A stretch of 12,373 nt of DNA from Bacillota bacterium. Its GTDB lineage: Bacteria > Bacillota > Clostridia > Lachnospirales > Lachnospiraceae. Under the pieces are notes generated by a model. That model did no database searches and was not told the origin of the DNA. It saw only the letters and a list, made by a program, of their open reading frames with translations. This document shows, one piece after another, positions 1 to 6,479 of the stretch (position 1 is the stretch's first letter; every line of letters starts with the position of its first letter). The DNA lies in NCBI GenBank assembly GCA_023419655.1, contig JAEZXP010000001.1:1-12373 (forward strand), given 5' to 3'. The position numbers and the translations under genes were made by a program.

Positions 1-1
1 A

Positions 2-601
2 CGCACCCTGAAGATGGTGCAATTATCCCTATTTATCGCAATTATCCTGCTGCTGGCATTTACTCCGATTGGGTATATCAGGCTCCCGTTGGGGTTATCC
101 ATTACGGTTGTGGGAATACCGGTTATAATAGGAGCGATATCCCTTGGACCGGTCGGAGGCTTAATCCTTGGTACGGTATTCGGACTTACAAGCTTTGCCC
201 AGGCCTTTGGGCTGGAGCCCTTTGGAACCATGCTCTTCGGAATCAATCCTGTCGGTATATTTATTACCTGTATGGTACCGAGGATGTTGATGGGCTGGTT
301 GACCGGATTGATTTTTACCGGATTAAGAAAGATTGATAAGACCAGAATCGTAAGCTATCTGATAACAAGCCTGGCAGGAGCGGTGCTTAATACGATACTA
401 TTTATGACCTCATTGATGATTTTTTTCTACAATGACCCCAGGTTTCAGCAGGAGGTTGCCGGTCTTAACGCAACCAATGTATTTGCACTGGTTATAGCCA
501 TGGTAGGTATTAATGCTGTTGCGGAGGCCATCGTCAGCGGAATTCTGGGAACGGCAATTGCAAAATCGCTGGATGCTTTTAATCAGAAGAATGGTATATG
601 A
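2..601 (+). CDS. ECF transporter S component (substrate-binding membrane subunit), 5'-partial
   Basis: This is a small, very hydrophobic protein with about five to six membrane segments, typical of the substrate-capture (S) subunit of energy-coupling factor vitamin transporters, which work with a shared EcfT/EcfA1/EcfA2 module encoded elsewhere. The reading frame is open to the left edge (codons for R-T-L-K precede the first ATG at 14), and S subunits usually begin with a few charged residues before the first helix, so the true start is probably just outside the window. Visible segments include the first helix (VQLSLFIAIILLLAFTPIGY), glycine-rich helices around the LGPVGGLILG stretch, and a conserved-looking INPVGIFITCMVPRMLMGW region. 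The substrate cannot be read from the sequence; in Clostridia, relatives are often annotated as pantothenate-type, but that is only a guess here. No terminator follows before the infC promoter, so some read-through into the leader is possible. Confidence 0.8.
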   Translation, partial: RTLKMVQLSLFIAIILLLAFTPIGYIRLPLGLSITVVGIPVIIGAISLGPVGGLILGTVFGLTSFAQAFGLEPFGTMLFGINPVGIFITCMVPRMLMGWLTGLIFTGLRKIDKTRIVSYLITSLAGAVLNTILFMTSLMIFFYNDPRFQQEVAGLNATNVFALVIAMVGINAVAEAIVSGILGTAIAKSLDAFNQKNGI

Positions 602-617
602 GTTTAAGAAAAATAGA

Positions 618-646
618 TTGACAGATGTGCAGTGACATGGTATGAT
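618..646 (+). promoter_or_regulatory. Sigma-A promoter of the infC-rpmI-rplT operon
   Basis: A perfect -35 box TTGACA (618-623) and a -10 box TATGAT (641-646) are separated by exactly 17 bp. Transcription would start near 651-654, giving a leader of roughly 285 nt before infC. It lies 16 bp after the stop of the transporter gene and is the best promoter match in this stretch. Confidence 0.8.
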
Positions 647-651
647 AATTA

Positions 652-936
652 GGCTGTGATAAATTTCATAGAAGAAAGAAGAGTATCCATCTCTCACCCA
701 TAGCGTAAATTATCATCCTTTACTGTGACCGGGTCATTCGAAGCTTACCGATTAGGAATATCTTTTTGGCAGAGCGGATTATGTGTTATTCCGACAGGGA
801 TAATGATATGCATAAGCAGGTGGATAATCTATGTTATCCACCTTTTTTTATTGAATAGGAAGGCGAAAAGCACCTATAGATAGAATATGGATAACGGGAA
901 CTATAAATGTGATATGACCTATGGAGGTGTAATACT
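652..936 (+). ncRNA. Structured leader of the infC operon, probable L20-type autoregulatory leader
   Basis: About 285 nt lie between the promoter and infC without a gene. In Firmicutes this position is occupied by a leader that lets ribosomal protein L20 (encoded third in the operon) cause premature termination; the position, promoter and terminator here fit that model. Seen directly: an intrinsic terminator at 818-849; an upstream GGGATAA (797-803) whose GGATAA can pair with the TTATCC of the terminator's 3' arm (834-839), a possible antiterminator; a GGAATA/TATTCC pairing (755-760 with 787-792); and AATTATCAT (708-716) complementary to 642-650 across the start region. Between the terminator and the start codon, CACCT (871-875) and ACCT (917-920) could each pair with the Shine-Dalgarno region (923-929), so translational control is also possible. 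I did not match it to a covariance model, so the L20 assignment is inferred from context. Confidence 0.6.
818..849 (+). terminator. Intrinsic terminator (attenuator) inside the infC leader
   Basis: A perfect 10-bp stem (818-827 pairs with 834-843, arm AGGTGGATAA) with a 6-nt loop is followed by a run of T (843-849). It lies about 165 nt after the predicted transcription start and about 87 nt before the infC start, so it must be conditionally bypassed for the operon to be expressed; this is the hallmark of an attenuator. Confidence 0.85.
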
Positions 937-1443
937 ATTAGCGATTTAATGATTAATGAACAGATTAGGGATAAGGAAGTCCGCCTTATTAGTGAAGAAG
1001 GAGAGCAGCTGGGGATTGTGCCAGCTAAGGATGCTCTGAAGATGGCGAAGGAAGCCAATTTGGATCTTGTAAAGATAGCTCCTTCGGCAAAGCCGCCGGT
1101 ATGCAAGATTATCGACTACGGCAAGTACAGGTATGAACTGGCAAGAAAAGAAAAGGAAGCCAAGAAGAAGCAGAAGATTACAGAAGTAAAGGAAATTCGC
1201 TTTTCACCCAACATTGATGACAATGATTTGAATACAAAGGCTAATATGGCTCGTAAGTTTTTAGCCAAGGGTGATAAGGTAAAGGTAACCTTACGCTTTC
1301 GAGGACGTGAGATGGCACATACATCTTCTTCAAGAGCTATTTTGGATACTTTCTTTGCGAAGCTGGAGGATATAGCTGTGATTGAAAAACCCGCAAAGCT
1401 CGAAGGACGAAATATGACTATGTTCTTATCAGAGAAACGTTAA
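937..1443 (+). CDS. infC: Translation initiation factor IF-3, probable ATT start codon
   Basis: IF-3 binds the 30S subunit, prevents 50S joining and checks the start codon and initiator tRNA. The protein shows the usual two-domain layout: an N-domain (INEQIRDKEVRLI near the start, then DALKMAKEANLDLVKIAP and PPVCKIIDYGKY), a lysine-rich helical linker (ELARKEKEAKKKQK), and a C-domain with EIRFSPNIDDNDL, RFRGREM and the terminal MTMFLSEK. The first ATG is at 949, but the only good ribosome binding site, GGAGGTG (923-929), is 19 nt from it. An in-frame ATT at 937 lies 7 nt after that site and gives the N-terminus M-S-D-L-M-I-N-E, close to the family norm; infC is known for starting at AUU, which allows IF-3 to repress its own synthesis. 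With this start the length is 168 aa, normal for bacterial IF-3. First gene of the infC-rpmI-rplT operon. Confidence 0.96.
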   Translation: MSDLMINEQIRDKEVRLISEEGEQLGIVPAKDALKMAKEANLDLVKIAPSAKPPVCKIIDYGKYRYELARKEKEAKKKQKITEVKEIRFSPNIDDNDLNTKANMARKFLAKGDKVKVTLRFRGREMAHTSSSRAILDTFFAKLEDIAVIEKPAKLEGRNMTMFLSEKR

Positions 1444-1518
1444 AATAGGAAACAGCATCAATTAGCAAAGACTGCTTTTATGCAGAATAAGCTGTACTAA
1501 TTATAAGGAGGAAACATC

Positions 1519-1716
1519 ATGCCAAAACTAAAAACAAGCAGAGCGGCAGCGAAGCGTTTTAAGAAAACAGGAACCGGTCAATTAAAGAGAATGAAGGCCT
1601 ATAAGAGCCATATTTTAACGAAAAAATCCGCTAAGAGAAAGAGAAATCTCAGAAAAGCAACACTGACTGATCCAACGAATGTAAAGAACATGAAGAAAAT
1701 CTTACCATATCTATAG
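1519..1716 (+). CDS. rpmI: Large-subunit ribosomal protein bL35
   Basis: This 65-residue, highly basic protein starts MPKLKTSRAAAKRFKKTGTG, the characteristic bL35 beginning, and continues with the HILTKKSAKRKRNLRK core; length matches the family (64-66 aa). It is a structural component of the 50S subunit. A strong ribosome binding site AAGGAGG (1505-1511) lies 7 nt before the ATG. It sits 75 nt after infC and 26 nt before rplT, the conserved order of this operon. Confidence 0.98.
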   Translation: MPKLKTSRAAAKRFKKTGTGQLKRMKAYKSHILTKKSAKRKRNLRKATLTDPTNVKNMKKILPYL

Positions 1717-1742
1717 AGATTGGTGATAAGGAGGAATAGAAA

Positions 1743-2099
1743 ATGGCAAGAATTAAAGGCGGATTAAACGCTAGAAAAAAACATAATCGTGTATTGAAGC
1801 TGGCAAAAGGCTATAGAGGTGCCAGATCAAAACAATATAGAGTAGCAAAACAGTCTGTAATGAGAGCTTTGGCTTCATCCTTCTCAGGAAGAAAGCAGAG
1901 AAAGAGAGACATGAGATCCTTATGGATTGTAAGAATTAATGCAGCTGCCAGAATAAATGGCTTATCCTACAGCAAATTTATGCATGGCTTAAAGCTGGCT
2001 GAGGTTGAGATTAACAGAAAGATGCTTTCAGAGATGGCGATTAATGACGCAGAAGGATTTAAGAATCTTACGGATGTTGCGAAAGCCAAGCTGGCATAG
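1743..2099 (+). CDS. rplT: Large-subunit ribosomal protein bL20
   Basis: bL20 is an early-assembling 23S rRNA binding protein needed for 50S formation and, in Bacillus and E. coli, the autogenous repressor of this operon. The 118-residue protein begins MARIKGGLNARKKHNRVLKLAKGYRG (basic extended N-terminus) and contains RKRDMRSLWIVRINAAAR and LKLAEVEINRKMLSEMA, all standard bL20 blocks; length is typical. A ribosome binding site AAGGAGG (1728-1734) stands 8 nt before the ATG. Last gene of the operon, followed 40 nt later by a long terminator hairpin. As the probable effector of the leader at 652-936 it would close a feedback loop. Confidence 0.98.
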   Translation: MARIKGGLNARKKHNRVLKLAKGYRGARSKQYRVAKQSVMRALASSFSGRKQRKRDMRSLWIVRINAAARINGLSYSKFMHGLKLAEVEINRKMLSEMAINDAEGFKNLTDVAKAKLA

Positions 2100-2138
2100 T
2101 CGTTCTTAGATGTGACGATTATTCATGAAGTTGATAAG

Positions 2139-2204
2139 GCTGTATCCTGCCAAGGGATTTGACTTTTTACAGAGAGTCAAGGTTTGGCAGGGCACAGCTT
2201 TTTT
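2139..2204 (+). terminator. Long terminator after rplT
   Basis: Three stacked stems form one long hairpin: GCTGT/ACAGC (2139-2143 with 2194-2198), CCTGCCAA/TTGGCAGG (2146-2153 with 2184-2191) and TTGACT/AGTCAA (2159-2164 with 2175-2180), with a 10-nt apical loop and two internal loops, then six T (2199-2204). It ends the ribosomal operon. Confidence 0.88.
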
Positions 2205-2261
2205 GTTTTGTATAATTAAAGTTAAAAGGAGATTAGAAATATTAGATATCATAGTTTTATG

Positions 2262-2290
2262 TTGCAAATCCTCTATGGTTAGTTTATGAT
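2262..2290 (+). promoter_or_regulatory. Probable sigma-A promoter of the LiaF/LiaG-like pair
   Basis: TTGCAA (2262-2267) and TATGAT (2285-2290) are separated by 17 bp. It lies after the rplT terminator and 50 bp before the ATG at 2341, so the pair has its own promoter. The -35 is a 4/6 match, so the call is moderate. Confidence 0.55.
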
Positions 2291-2340
2291 ATTTACAGAT
2301 GTGAATCCAATTTATAACATTTATGTGGGAGGGAAATATC

Positions 2341-3036
2341 ATGAGAAATAAAGTATCGAATTTAATATGGGGACTGATTTTCATTGTAATTGGTGTGGGA
2401 ATAGCAGGGAATGCTATCGATTTGTGGGATTTTAAACTGTTCTTTCCCGGATGGTGGACGCTGTTTATTATCGTTCCGTGCCTGGCAAGTGTCATACGCA
2501 GTGGTTTTAGCACCGGGTCTACAACAGGATTGATTATAGGCTCTATGCTTTTACTCTCTCATTACATTGACTTAAAAATTGACTGGTGGGATATGATTGT
2601 TCCTGCAATTCTTATCATTATCGGTGTACGGATTATATTCCAAGGAGCATTCAACAAGACAATGAAAGGTGACCATACCGTGCATATAGACGGACAGGGG
2701 GACTTTCGCGGTACGAATAGAAAAGAATACAGTGCAATTTTTGCAGGCAATAAGGTCAGAATTACCGACCAGTTTACAGGAACCGGCTTAAACGCCGTAT
2801 TTGGCGGCATAACGCTTGACCTGAGGGAAGCAATAATAAATGGTGATGTTGAGATTGCAGCTACGGCTGTCTTTGGCGGAATTGATATCTATGTTCCCAG
2901 CGGAGTACGGATAAAAGTAAACAATATTCCAATCTTTGGCGGAGTAAGCAATAAGGCGTTTGAGACATCCGACCCGAATGCTGCTACAATTTATCTTAAT
3001 TCTACCACCATGTTTGGGGGGATTGATATAAAATGA
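2341..3036 (+). CDS. LiaF-like membrane protein (LiaI/LiaF transmembrane region plus LiaF C-terminal domain)
   Basis: The N-terminal 100 residues hold four hydrophobic segments (about 8-24, 37-53, 62-75 and 84-100), with the aromatic PGWWTLFIIVP and IDWWDMIVPAILIIIG turns typical of the LiaI/LiaF/DUF5668 membrane region. From about residue 120 follows a beta-rich cytoplasmic domain with recurring F(G/A)G motifs (IFAGNKV, AVFGGITLDL, AVFGGIDIYVPSGVRI, IFGGV, MFGGIDIK), the pattern of the 'cell wall-active antibiotics response' LiaF C-terminal domain. In Bacillus, LiaF restrains the LiaRS two-component system that reacts to lipid-II-targeting antibiotics; whether this protein does so is inferred from family only. 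The start at 2341 is chosen because GGGAGGG (2327-2333) stands 7 nt before it; the ATG at 2323 lies upstream of that site. Its stop overlaps the next start (ATGA), implying translational coupling. 231 aa. Confidence 0.85.
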   Translation: MRNKVSNLIWGLIFIVIGVGIAGNAIDLWDFKLFFPGWWTLFIIVPCLASVIRSGFSTGSTTGLIIGSMLLLSHYIDLKIDWWDMIVPAILIIIGVRIIFQGAFNKTMKGDHTVHIDGQGDFRGTNRKEYSAIFAGNKVRITDQFTGTGLNAVFGGITLDLREAIINGDVEIAATAVFGGIDIYVPSGVRIKVNNIPIFGGVSNKAFETSDPNAATIYLNSTTMFGGIDIK

Positions 3037-3872
3037 CGACATTCCAAAAAGTGATAAAATATGCGGCGATTGGATTTGCCATACTTCTTACAATCGGCAT
3101 TCTTTCAGGAATTGTAAGAGTGGTGTCCGGTGTGGTACTGTTATTTGACGGGACAGAGACAGAAAGAGTCGATTACAGTGCTGAATTTAGTGATGTGGAG
3201 AAGCTGGATATCAATAATAGAGTAGGAAATCTGACTGTTAAGGCCGGTGAAAGCAACGGTTTCAGGGTAGAGGCGACCAATGTATCGTCGGATTTTAAGG
3301 CAAAAGTAAGAAATGGAACCCTTGAGATAGATGAGCCTGACTTTATTGGAAGGTTTTTTGGGTTCAATATTGGAAAATCCGGCAGCAGAAGAGCGGTTAT
3401 TACAGTATATGTACCAAAGGGCTTTACAGCAGACAGGATAAAGATTGACAGCGGTGCAGGCGGAGTGAAGCTGGAGGATATTTCGGTAAAGAATCTGAAT
3501 ATTAATGCCGGTGTAGGAGATATATACGGCAGGAATATAACCGCAGGTAAAGTTGATATTGACGGTGGTGTAGGAAATATAAGCTTTACAGAGGTGGATT
3601 TTTCGAATGTAGAGGTCGGCGGTGGTGTCGGAAATATAAGTATTGAAGGAAACATTACCGGAAAATCAGAATTTGACTGCGGTGTAGGTGAGGTGGACAT
3701 CAGGCTGACGGGCAAAAGAGAGGATTATGCATTGGACATCGATGCCGGTTTAGGAAGTGTCCGGGTTAATGGAGATAAGGTGTCGAATAAATACAGGGAT
3801 ACCTACAAGGCCGATAATACGATTGAGATTGATGGCGGTGTCGGAAGCACGGAGATTAGATTTGGACATTAG
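3033..3872 (+). CDS. LiaG-like membrane-anchored DUF4097 beta-repeat protein
   Basis: One N-terminal membrane segment (about residues 11-37) is followed by an extended beta-strand repeat domain of the DUF4097/'putative adhesin' type. Strands alternate with glycine turns that recur every 15-25 residues: NRVGNLTVKAG, SGAGGVKLEDISV, NAGVGDIYGRNI, DGGVGNISFTEV, GGGVGNISIEGNI, DCGVGEVDIRL, DAGLGSVRVNG and GGVGSTEIRFGH. Such proteins probably fold as a right-handed beta-solenoid. In the Bacillus lia operon, LiaG has the same anchored DUF4097 plan and LiaF is its neighbour, which matches the 4-nt ATGA overlap with the upstream LiaF-like gene. The function of LiaG is itself unclear, so only a role in envelope stress response is suggested. 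No LiaR or LiaS gene is in the window. 279 aa. Confidence 0.82.
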   Translation: MTTFQKVIKYAAIGFAILLTIGILSGIVRVVSGVVLLFDGTETERVDYSAEFSDVEKLDINNRVGNLTVKAGESNGFRVEATNVSSDFKAKVRNGTLEIDEPDFIGRFFGFNIGKSGSRRAVITVYVPKGFTADRIKIDSGAGGVKLEDISVKNLNINAGVGDIYGRNITAGKVDIDGGVGNISFTEVDFSNVEVGGGVGNISIEGNITGKSEFDCGVGEVDIRLTGKREDYALDIDAGLGSVRVNGDKVSNKYRDTYKADNTIEIDGGVGSTEIRFGH

Positions 3873-3894
3873 TTCAAAAATTTGAGGATATTCC

Positions 3895-3923
3895 TTGCAA
3901 TCTTTGGTTATAAATATTACAAT
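3895..3923 (+). promoter_or_regulatory. Probable sigma-A promoter of the carboxypeptidase-CPBP unit
   Basis: TTGCAA (3895-3900), 17 bp, TACAAT (3918-3923). It has the same -35 sequence and spacing as the promoter at 2262-2290. Transcription would begin near 3930, almost directly at the 5' arm of a terminator hairpin (3936-3972). No better promoter is visible between that hairpin and the ATG at 4013. Confidence 0.5.
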
Positions 3924-3935
3924 AGGAAGTAATAA

Positions 3936-3972
3936 GGGGACGTTCATATCCGTATAAGTAACGTCCCTTTTT
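3936..3972 (+). terminator. Intrinsic terminator between the LiaG-like and carboxypeptidase genes
   Basis: GGGACGTT (3937-3944) pairs with AACGTCCC (3960-3967), extended by a G-T pair and A-T pairs outward, with a 15-nt loop followed by TTTTT (3968-3972). It can end the LiaF/LiaG-like transcript, but since the nearest promoter for the next gene lies upstream of it, it may also act as an attenuator. A second weak hairpin, GCTAAA/TTTAGC (3973-3978 with 3991-3996), follows directly before the ribosome binding site. Confidence 0.8.
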
Positions 3973-4012
3973 GCTAAACGATGATGAGAATTTAGCCTAA
4001 AGGAGATATTTT

Positions 4013-5401
4013 ATGAATAAAAAGAGTATATTGGGACTTCTCCTGTTCTCATGCGTTGTGATTGCCGGCATGTTCTTTGGAACAATGCTTATGATAGGGC
4101 GGCAGACCGATGCGAATTATAACCAAAGTCAACAGCAAAATGAAGCTGATAATGAGGATGGAATATTAGCAAAGCAGCCGGATGAGGATATGGATTTTCC
4201 GCAGAATCAATCCCCGGTTCCTGACATCGAAGATGGATTATTTTATACAGAGGGTATCGGTGAGGATTCGCCGGATAATGATAAAACCGGAGAAGATAAA
4301 ACGACAGATGCCCCCCATGCAGATGACCAGGCAGATGCAGACAGCCTGGATTTCGGTGAAGGTGATGCTGACGATAACGGCGAAACGGATGACGCCGGTA
4401 CAGATAATGGGAATCCGGATGGTGAAGAGGCTTCCGGTCAGGAAGATGATAATCAGCATGAAGTGGATACGCAGGATGTATTGGGTGAAGCAATTGTAGA
4501 GTTACCTGATATGCAATTGATAAAAGACAGCACGCAGGTTGATTACATGAGTTATATTCCCGATATGGTTTATGACAGCCGGATTGAAACGGCTCTGGAT
4601 ATTGTAAATCCTGAAATAAATATAAAGGCTAAATCGGCTATATTATTTGATGCTGTGACGGGCAAGGTGCTGTATTACAAGGACCCGGTTGTACCTGTAT
4701 TTCCCGCGAGCACGGCGAAGCTTCTGACGGCGCTTGTGGCACTGGACTGGTGTATGGAAGAGGAGGAGGTAACGGTAGGAGATGAGCTGGATTTGGTTGC
4801 TTCTGACTCTACCGTAGCACGGTTAAGAAAGGGCCATGTTCTTACAATAAGAAATCTGCTGGAGGGAATGCTGGTCCCCTCGGGTAATGATGCCGCTTAT
4901 GTTATAGCGGCCTATATGGGAAGAAAATCCCTAAAAGATGAAAACGCCAGCCTGAAAGATGCAATACCCGAATTTATCCGCTTAATGAATGATAAGGCTA
5001 AAAGCCTGGGAACGATTAATTCCAACTTCAAGACACCGGATGGATACGATGCAATCGGGCAGTATACCACGGCATATGATATGGGTCTTATTGGTCTGGC
5101 AGCGGCAGATAATGAAATCATCGCTGAGATATGCAATAAAAACAGCGCAAGGAATGTATTCGCAGATGGCTCGGATGTAACATGGAGCAATACGAATTCT
5201 CTGATTGCAAGGACAAGCGGGAGGTATTATTCGTATTGCAGCGGTTTAAAGACGGGTACGAGTACAATGGCAGGAAGATGCCTGATATCCGTGGCAAAAA
5301 AGGATGGCAGAGAGGTTGTCAGCGTGGTTATGAATTCTGACGCAGCAGGTAGGTGGGAGGATTCCACTGCGCTGCTCAAGTTTGGCCTTAAAGAAAATTA
5401 A
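4013..5401 (+). CDS. D-alanyl-D-alanine carboxypeptidase (peptidase S11, DacF/PBP5 type) with N-terminal anchor and acidic linker
   Basis: A serine DD-carboxypeptidase that trims the terminal D-Ala from peptidoglycan stem peptides outside the membrane. All three active-site motifs are present: S233-T-A-K236 (SxxK, nucleophile and base), S290-G-N292 and K413-T-G415. Three parts are visible: a hydrophobic segment at about 5-28 without a clear signal peptidase site, so probably a membrane anchor; a 110-120 residue low-complexity region (about 38-155) extremely rich in D, E, N and Q; and the S11 catalytic domain (about 195-460). The protein ends soon after the catalytic domain, lacking the PBP5_C beta domain and C-terminal amphipathic anchor of classical PBP5/DacA/DacF. 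The start is supported by AAAGGAG (3999-4005), 7 nt upstream. It is followed 23 nt later by a CPBP protease gene, probably co-transcribed. Confidence 0.93.
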   Translation: MNKKSILGLLLFSCVVIAGMFFGTMLMIGRQTDANYNQSQQQNEADNEDGILAKQPDEDMDFPQNQSPVPDIEDGLFYTEGIGEDSPDNDKTGEDKTTDAPHADDQADADSLDFGEGDADDNGETDDAGTDNGNPDGEEASGQEDDNQHEVDTQDVLGEAIVELPDMQLIKDSTQVDYMSYIPDMVYDSRIETALDIVNPEINIKAKSAILFDAVTGKVLYYKDPVVPVFPASTAKLLTALVALDWCMEEEEVTVGDELDLVASDSTVARLRKGHVLTIRNLLEGMLVPSGNDAAYVIAAYMGRKSLKDENASLKDAIPEFIRLMNDKAKSLGTINSNFKTPDGYDAIGQYTTAYDMGLIGLAAADNEIIAEICNKNSARNVFADGSDVTWSNTNSLIARTSGRYYSYCSGLKTGTSTMAGRCLISVAKKDGREVVSVVMNSDAAGRWEDSTALLKFGLKEN

Positions 5402-5424
5402 GCATATGAAATGTGAGGTAGTAT

Positions 5425-6381
5425 ATGAGCGACTATATGGATTTTGACGAGGAGAATCACACACCAGAGCGGCAATTGGATGAAAAAGGGATGTCTGACA
5501 AGCAGATTCTAAATTACAGCGGCCTATATCTGTCCTTGATGACAATTGCCGTGTTTGCATCTCAAGTTGTAGTTTCATATATATTAGGCAGGTTTTTTAG
5601 TGACTATCTTGAGGCCGGCTGGGTTACGATTGCCTTAACGGCAATTGGAGTGGCAGGAGTCGGTCTTCCGGTATTTTATATACTGATGAAAAGGCTGCCG
5701 GATTCCAAACGGGGAGAGGGCAGGAGGCTCTCCTTGATTCAATTTATCGGATATTTTATCGTGTGTGTTGCAGCCATGTATATATCTAATTTTATAACTT
5801 TATTTATAAACGCTATCATTGAAATCGTAAACGGAGTTGAAATCGTCAATCCTGTGGAGGAGCTTATTCTTAACAGTAATATGCTGCTTACCATGCTATA
5901 TGCCAGTATCGTGGCACCGATTGTGGAAGAGCTGATATTCAGGAAGCTTCTGTTGGATAAGCTTCGCAGACTGGGGGATTTACCGGCTATATTGATTACA
6001 GGTATTGCCTTTGGATTATTCCATATGAATCTGTCGCAGTTCTTTTATGCCGCCGTTTTAGGATTTATACTGGCTTATGTTGTTATCCGTACGAACAGAA
6101 TCATCTATTCTATTTTGCTACATATGATGATGAATTTTGTCGGTGCGGGAATAGCGCCGTTGGTATTGGCCAAGGAAAGTGTGCTGGGTATGACCCTTAT
6201 GGCCCTATGGGTATATGGAGCAATGACAGTAGGTGCAGTACTGATGATTATAAATGGCAGAAAGGTAGTTCTTAACAAAGCAGAGAATTCCTCGGTTAAA
6301 TGGAAAGACTATATTCTGAATCCCGGAATCCTATCATTTATTGTAATATGCGCCATTTTTATTATAAGAAGCGTATTTTAA
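5425..6381 (+). CDS. CPBP-family intramembrane metalloprotease (type II CAAX prenyl endopeptidase/Abi family)
   Basis: A polytopic membrane protein of 318 aa with a short, charged cytoplasmic N-terminus (about 25 residues) and roughly eight hydrophobic segments. The CPBP signature is complete: E168-E169-L-I-F-R173 (EExxxR), F196-G-L-F-H200 (FxxxH) and H233-M-M-M-N237 (HxxxN), which together form the glutamate/histidine metal site within the membrane. Bacterial members process membrane peptides, including bacteriocin-self-immunity roles, but most have no known substrate; no bacteriocin peptide gene is seen nearby. A modest ribosome binding site GAGG (5415-5418) lies 6 nt before the ATG. The 23-nt gap to the carboxypeptidase suggests one transcript. 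Confidence 0.92.
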   Translation: MSDYMDFDEENHTPERQLDEKGMSDKQILNYSGLYLSLMTIAVFASQVVVSYILGRFFSDYLEAGWVTIALTAIGVAGVGLPVFYILMKRLPDSKRGEGRRLSLIQFIGYFIVCVAAMYISNFITLFINAIIEIVNGVEIVNPVEELILNSNMLLTMLYASIVAPIVEELIFRKLLLDKLRRLGDLPAILITGIAFGLFHMNLSQFFYAAVLGFILAYVVIRTNRIIYSILLHMMMNFVGAGIAPLVLAKESVLGMTLMALWVYGAMTVGAVLMIINGRKVVLNKAENSSVKWKDYILNPGILSFIVICAIFIIRSVF

Positions 6382-6389
6382 ATTATAGC

Positions 6390-6439
6390 TTATCGGAAGT
6401 TACAACGTAACTTTCGATAAAAGGCGCTGGGTTTGCGCC
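6390..6439 (+). repeat. 14-bp-arm palindrome followed by a GC hairpin after the CPBP gene
   Basis: Positions 6390-6403 pair with 6407-6420 over 14 bp, with a single G-T pair and a 3-nt centre (AAC); the core reads AAGTTAC-AAC-GTAACTT. Three bases later GGCGC (6423-6427) pairs with GCGCC (6435-6439). No T-run follows either stem, so this is not a textbook intrinsic terminator; it could be a weak terminator pair, an mRNA 3' end stabiliser or a protein-binding operator for the dehydrogenase gene downstream. Confidence 0.6.
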
Positions 6440-6449
6440 GTCAATCTTG

Positions 6450-6479
6450 ATTATAGGAATATGCTTTAAATCCTATAAT
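6450..6479 (+). promoter_or_regulatory. Inverted repeat overlapping a TATAAT box before the dehydrogenase gene
   Basis: ATTATAGGA (6450-6458) and TCCTATAAT (6471-6479) form a perfect 9-bp inverted repeat with a 12-bp gap, so the arm centres are about two helical turns apart. The right arm contains TATAAT (6474-6479), a consensus -10 box, but the sequence 17 bp upstream of it (TTATAG) is a poor -35. This geometry suits a dimeric repressor covering the promoter. A second possible -10, TATGAT, lies at 6511-6516, also with a poor -35. The remaining leader (6517-6562) shows nothing recognisable. Confidence 0.4.

Noticed and set aside
2323..2340. Earlier ATG for the LiaF-like protein
   Set aside because: The ribosome binding site GGGAGGG lies after it and is properly spaced for the ATG at 2341.
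3173..3715. A 180-codon open frame on the minus strand across the DUF4097 gene
   Set aside because: Its proline/serine-rich repetitive product mirrors the GGTGTNGG repeats of the real gene; no start signals or family resemblance.
4089..4499. Alternative frames on both strands in the acidic-linker region of the carboxypeptidase
   Set aside because: They arise from the biased GAT/GAA-rich composition, giving His/Tyr-rich or Met/Ile-rich nonsense proteins. The main frame runs unbroken from a good ribosome binding site to the catalytic motifs.
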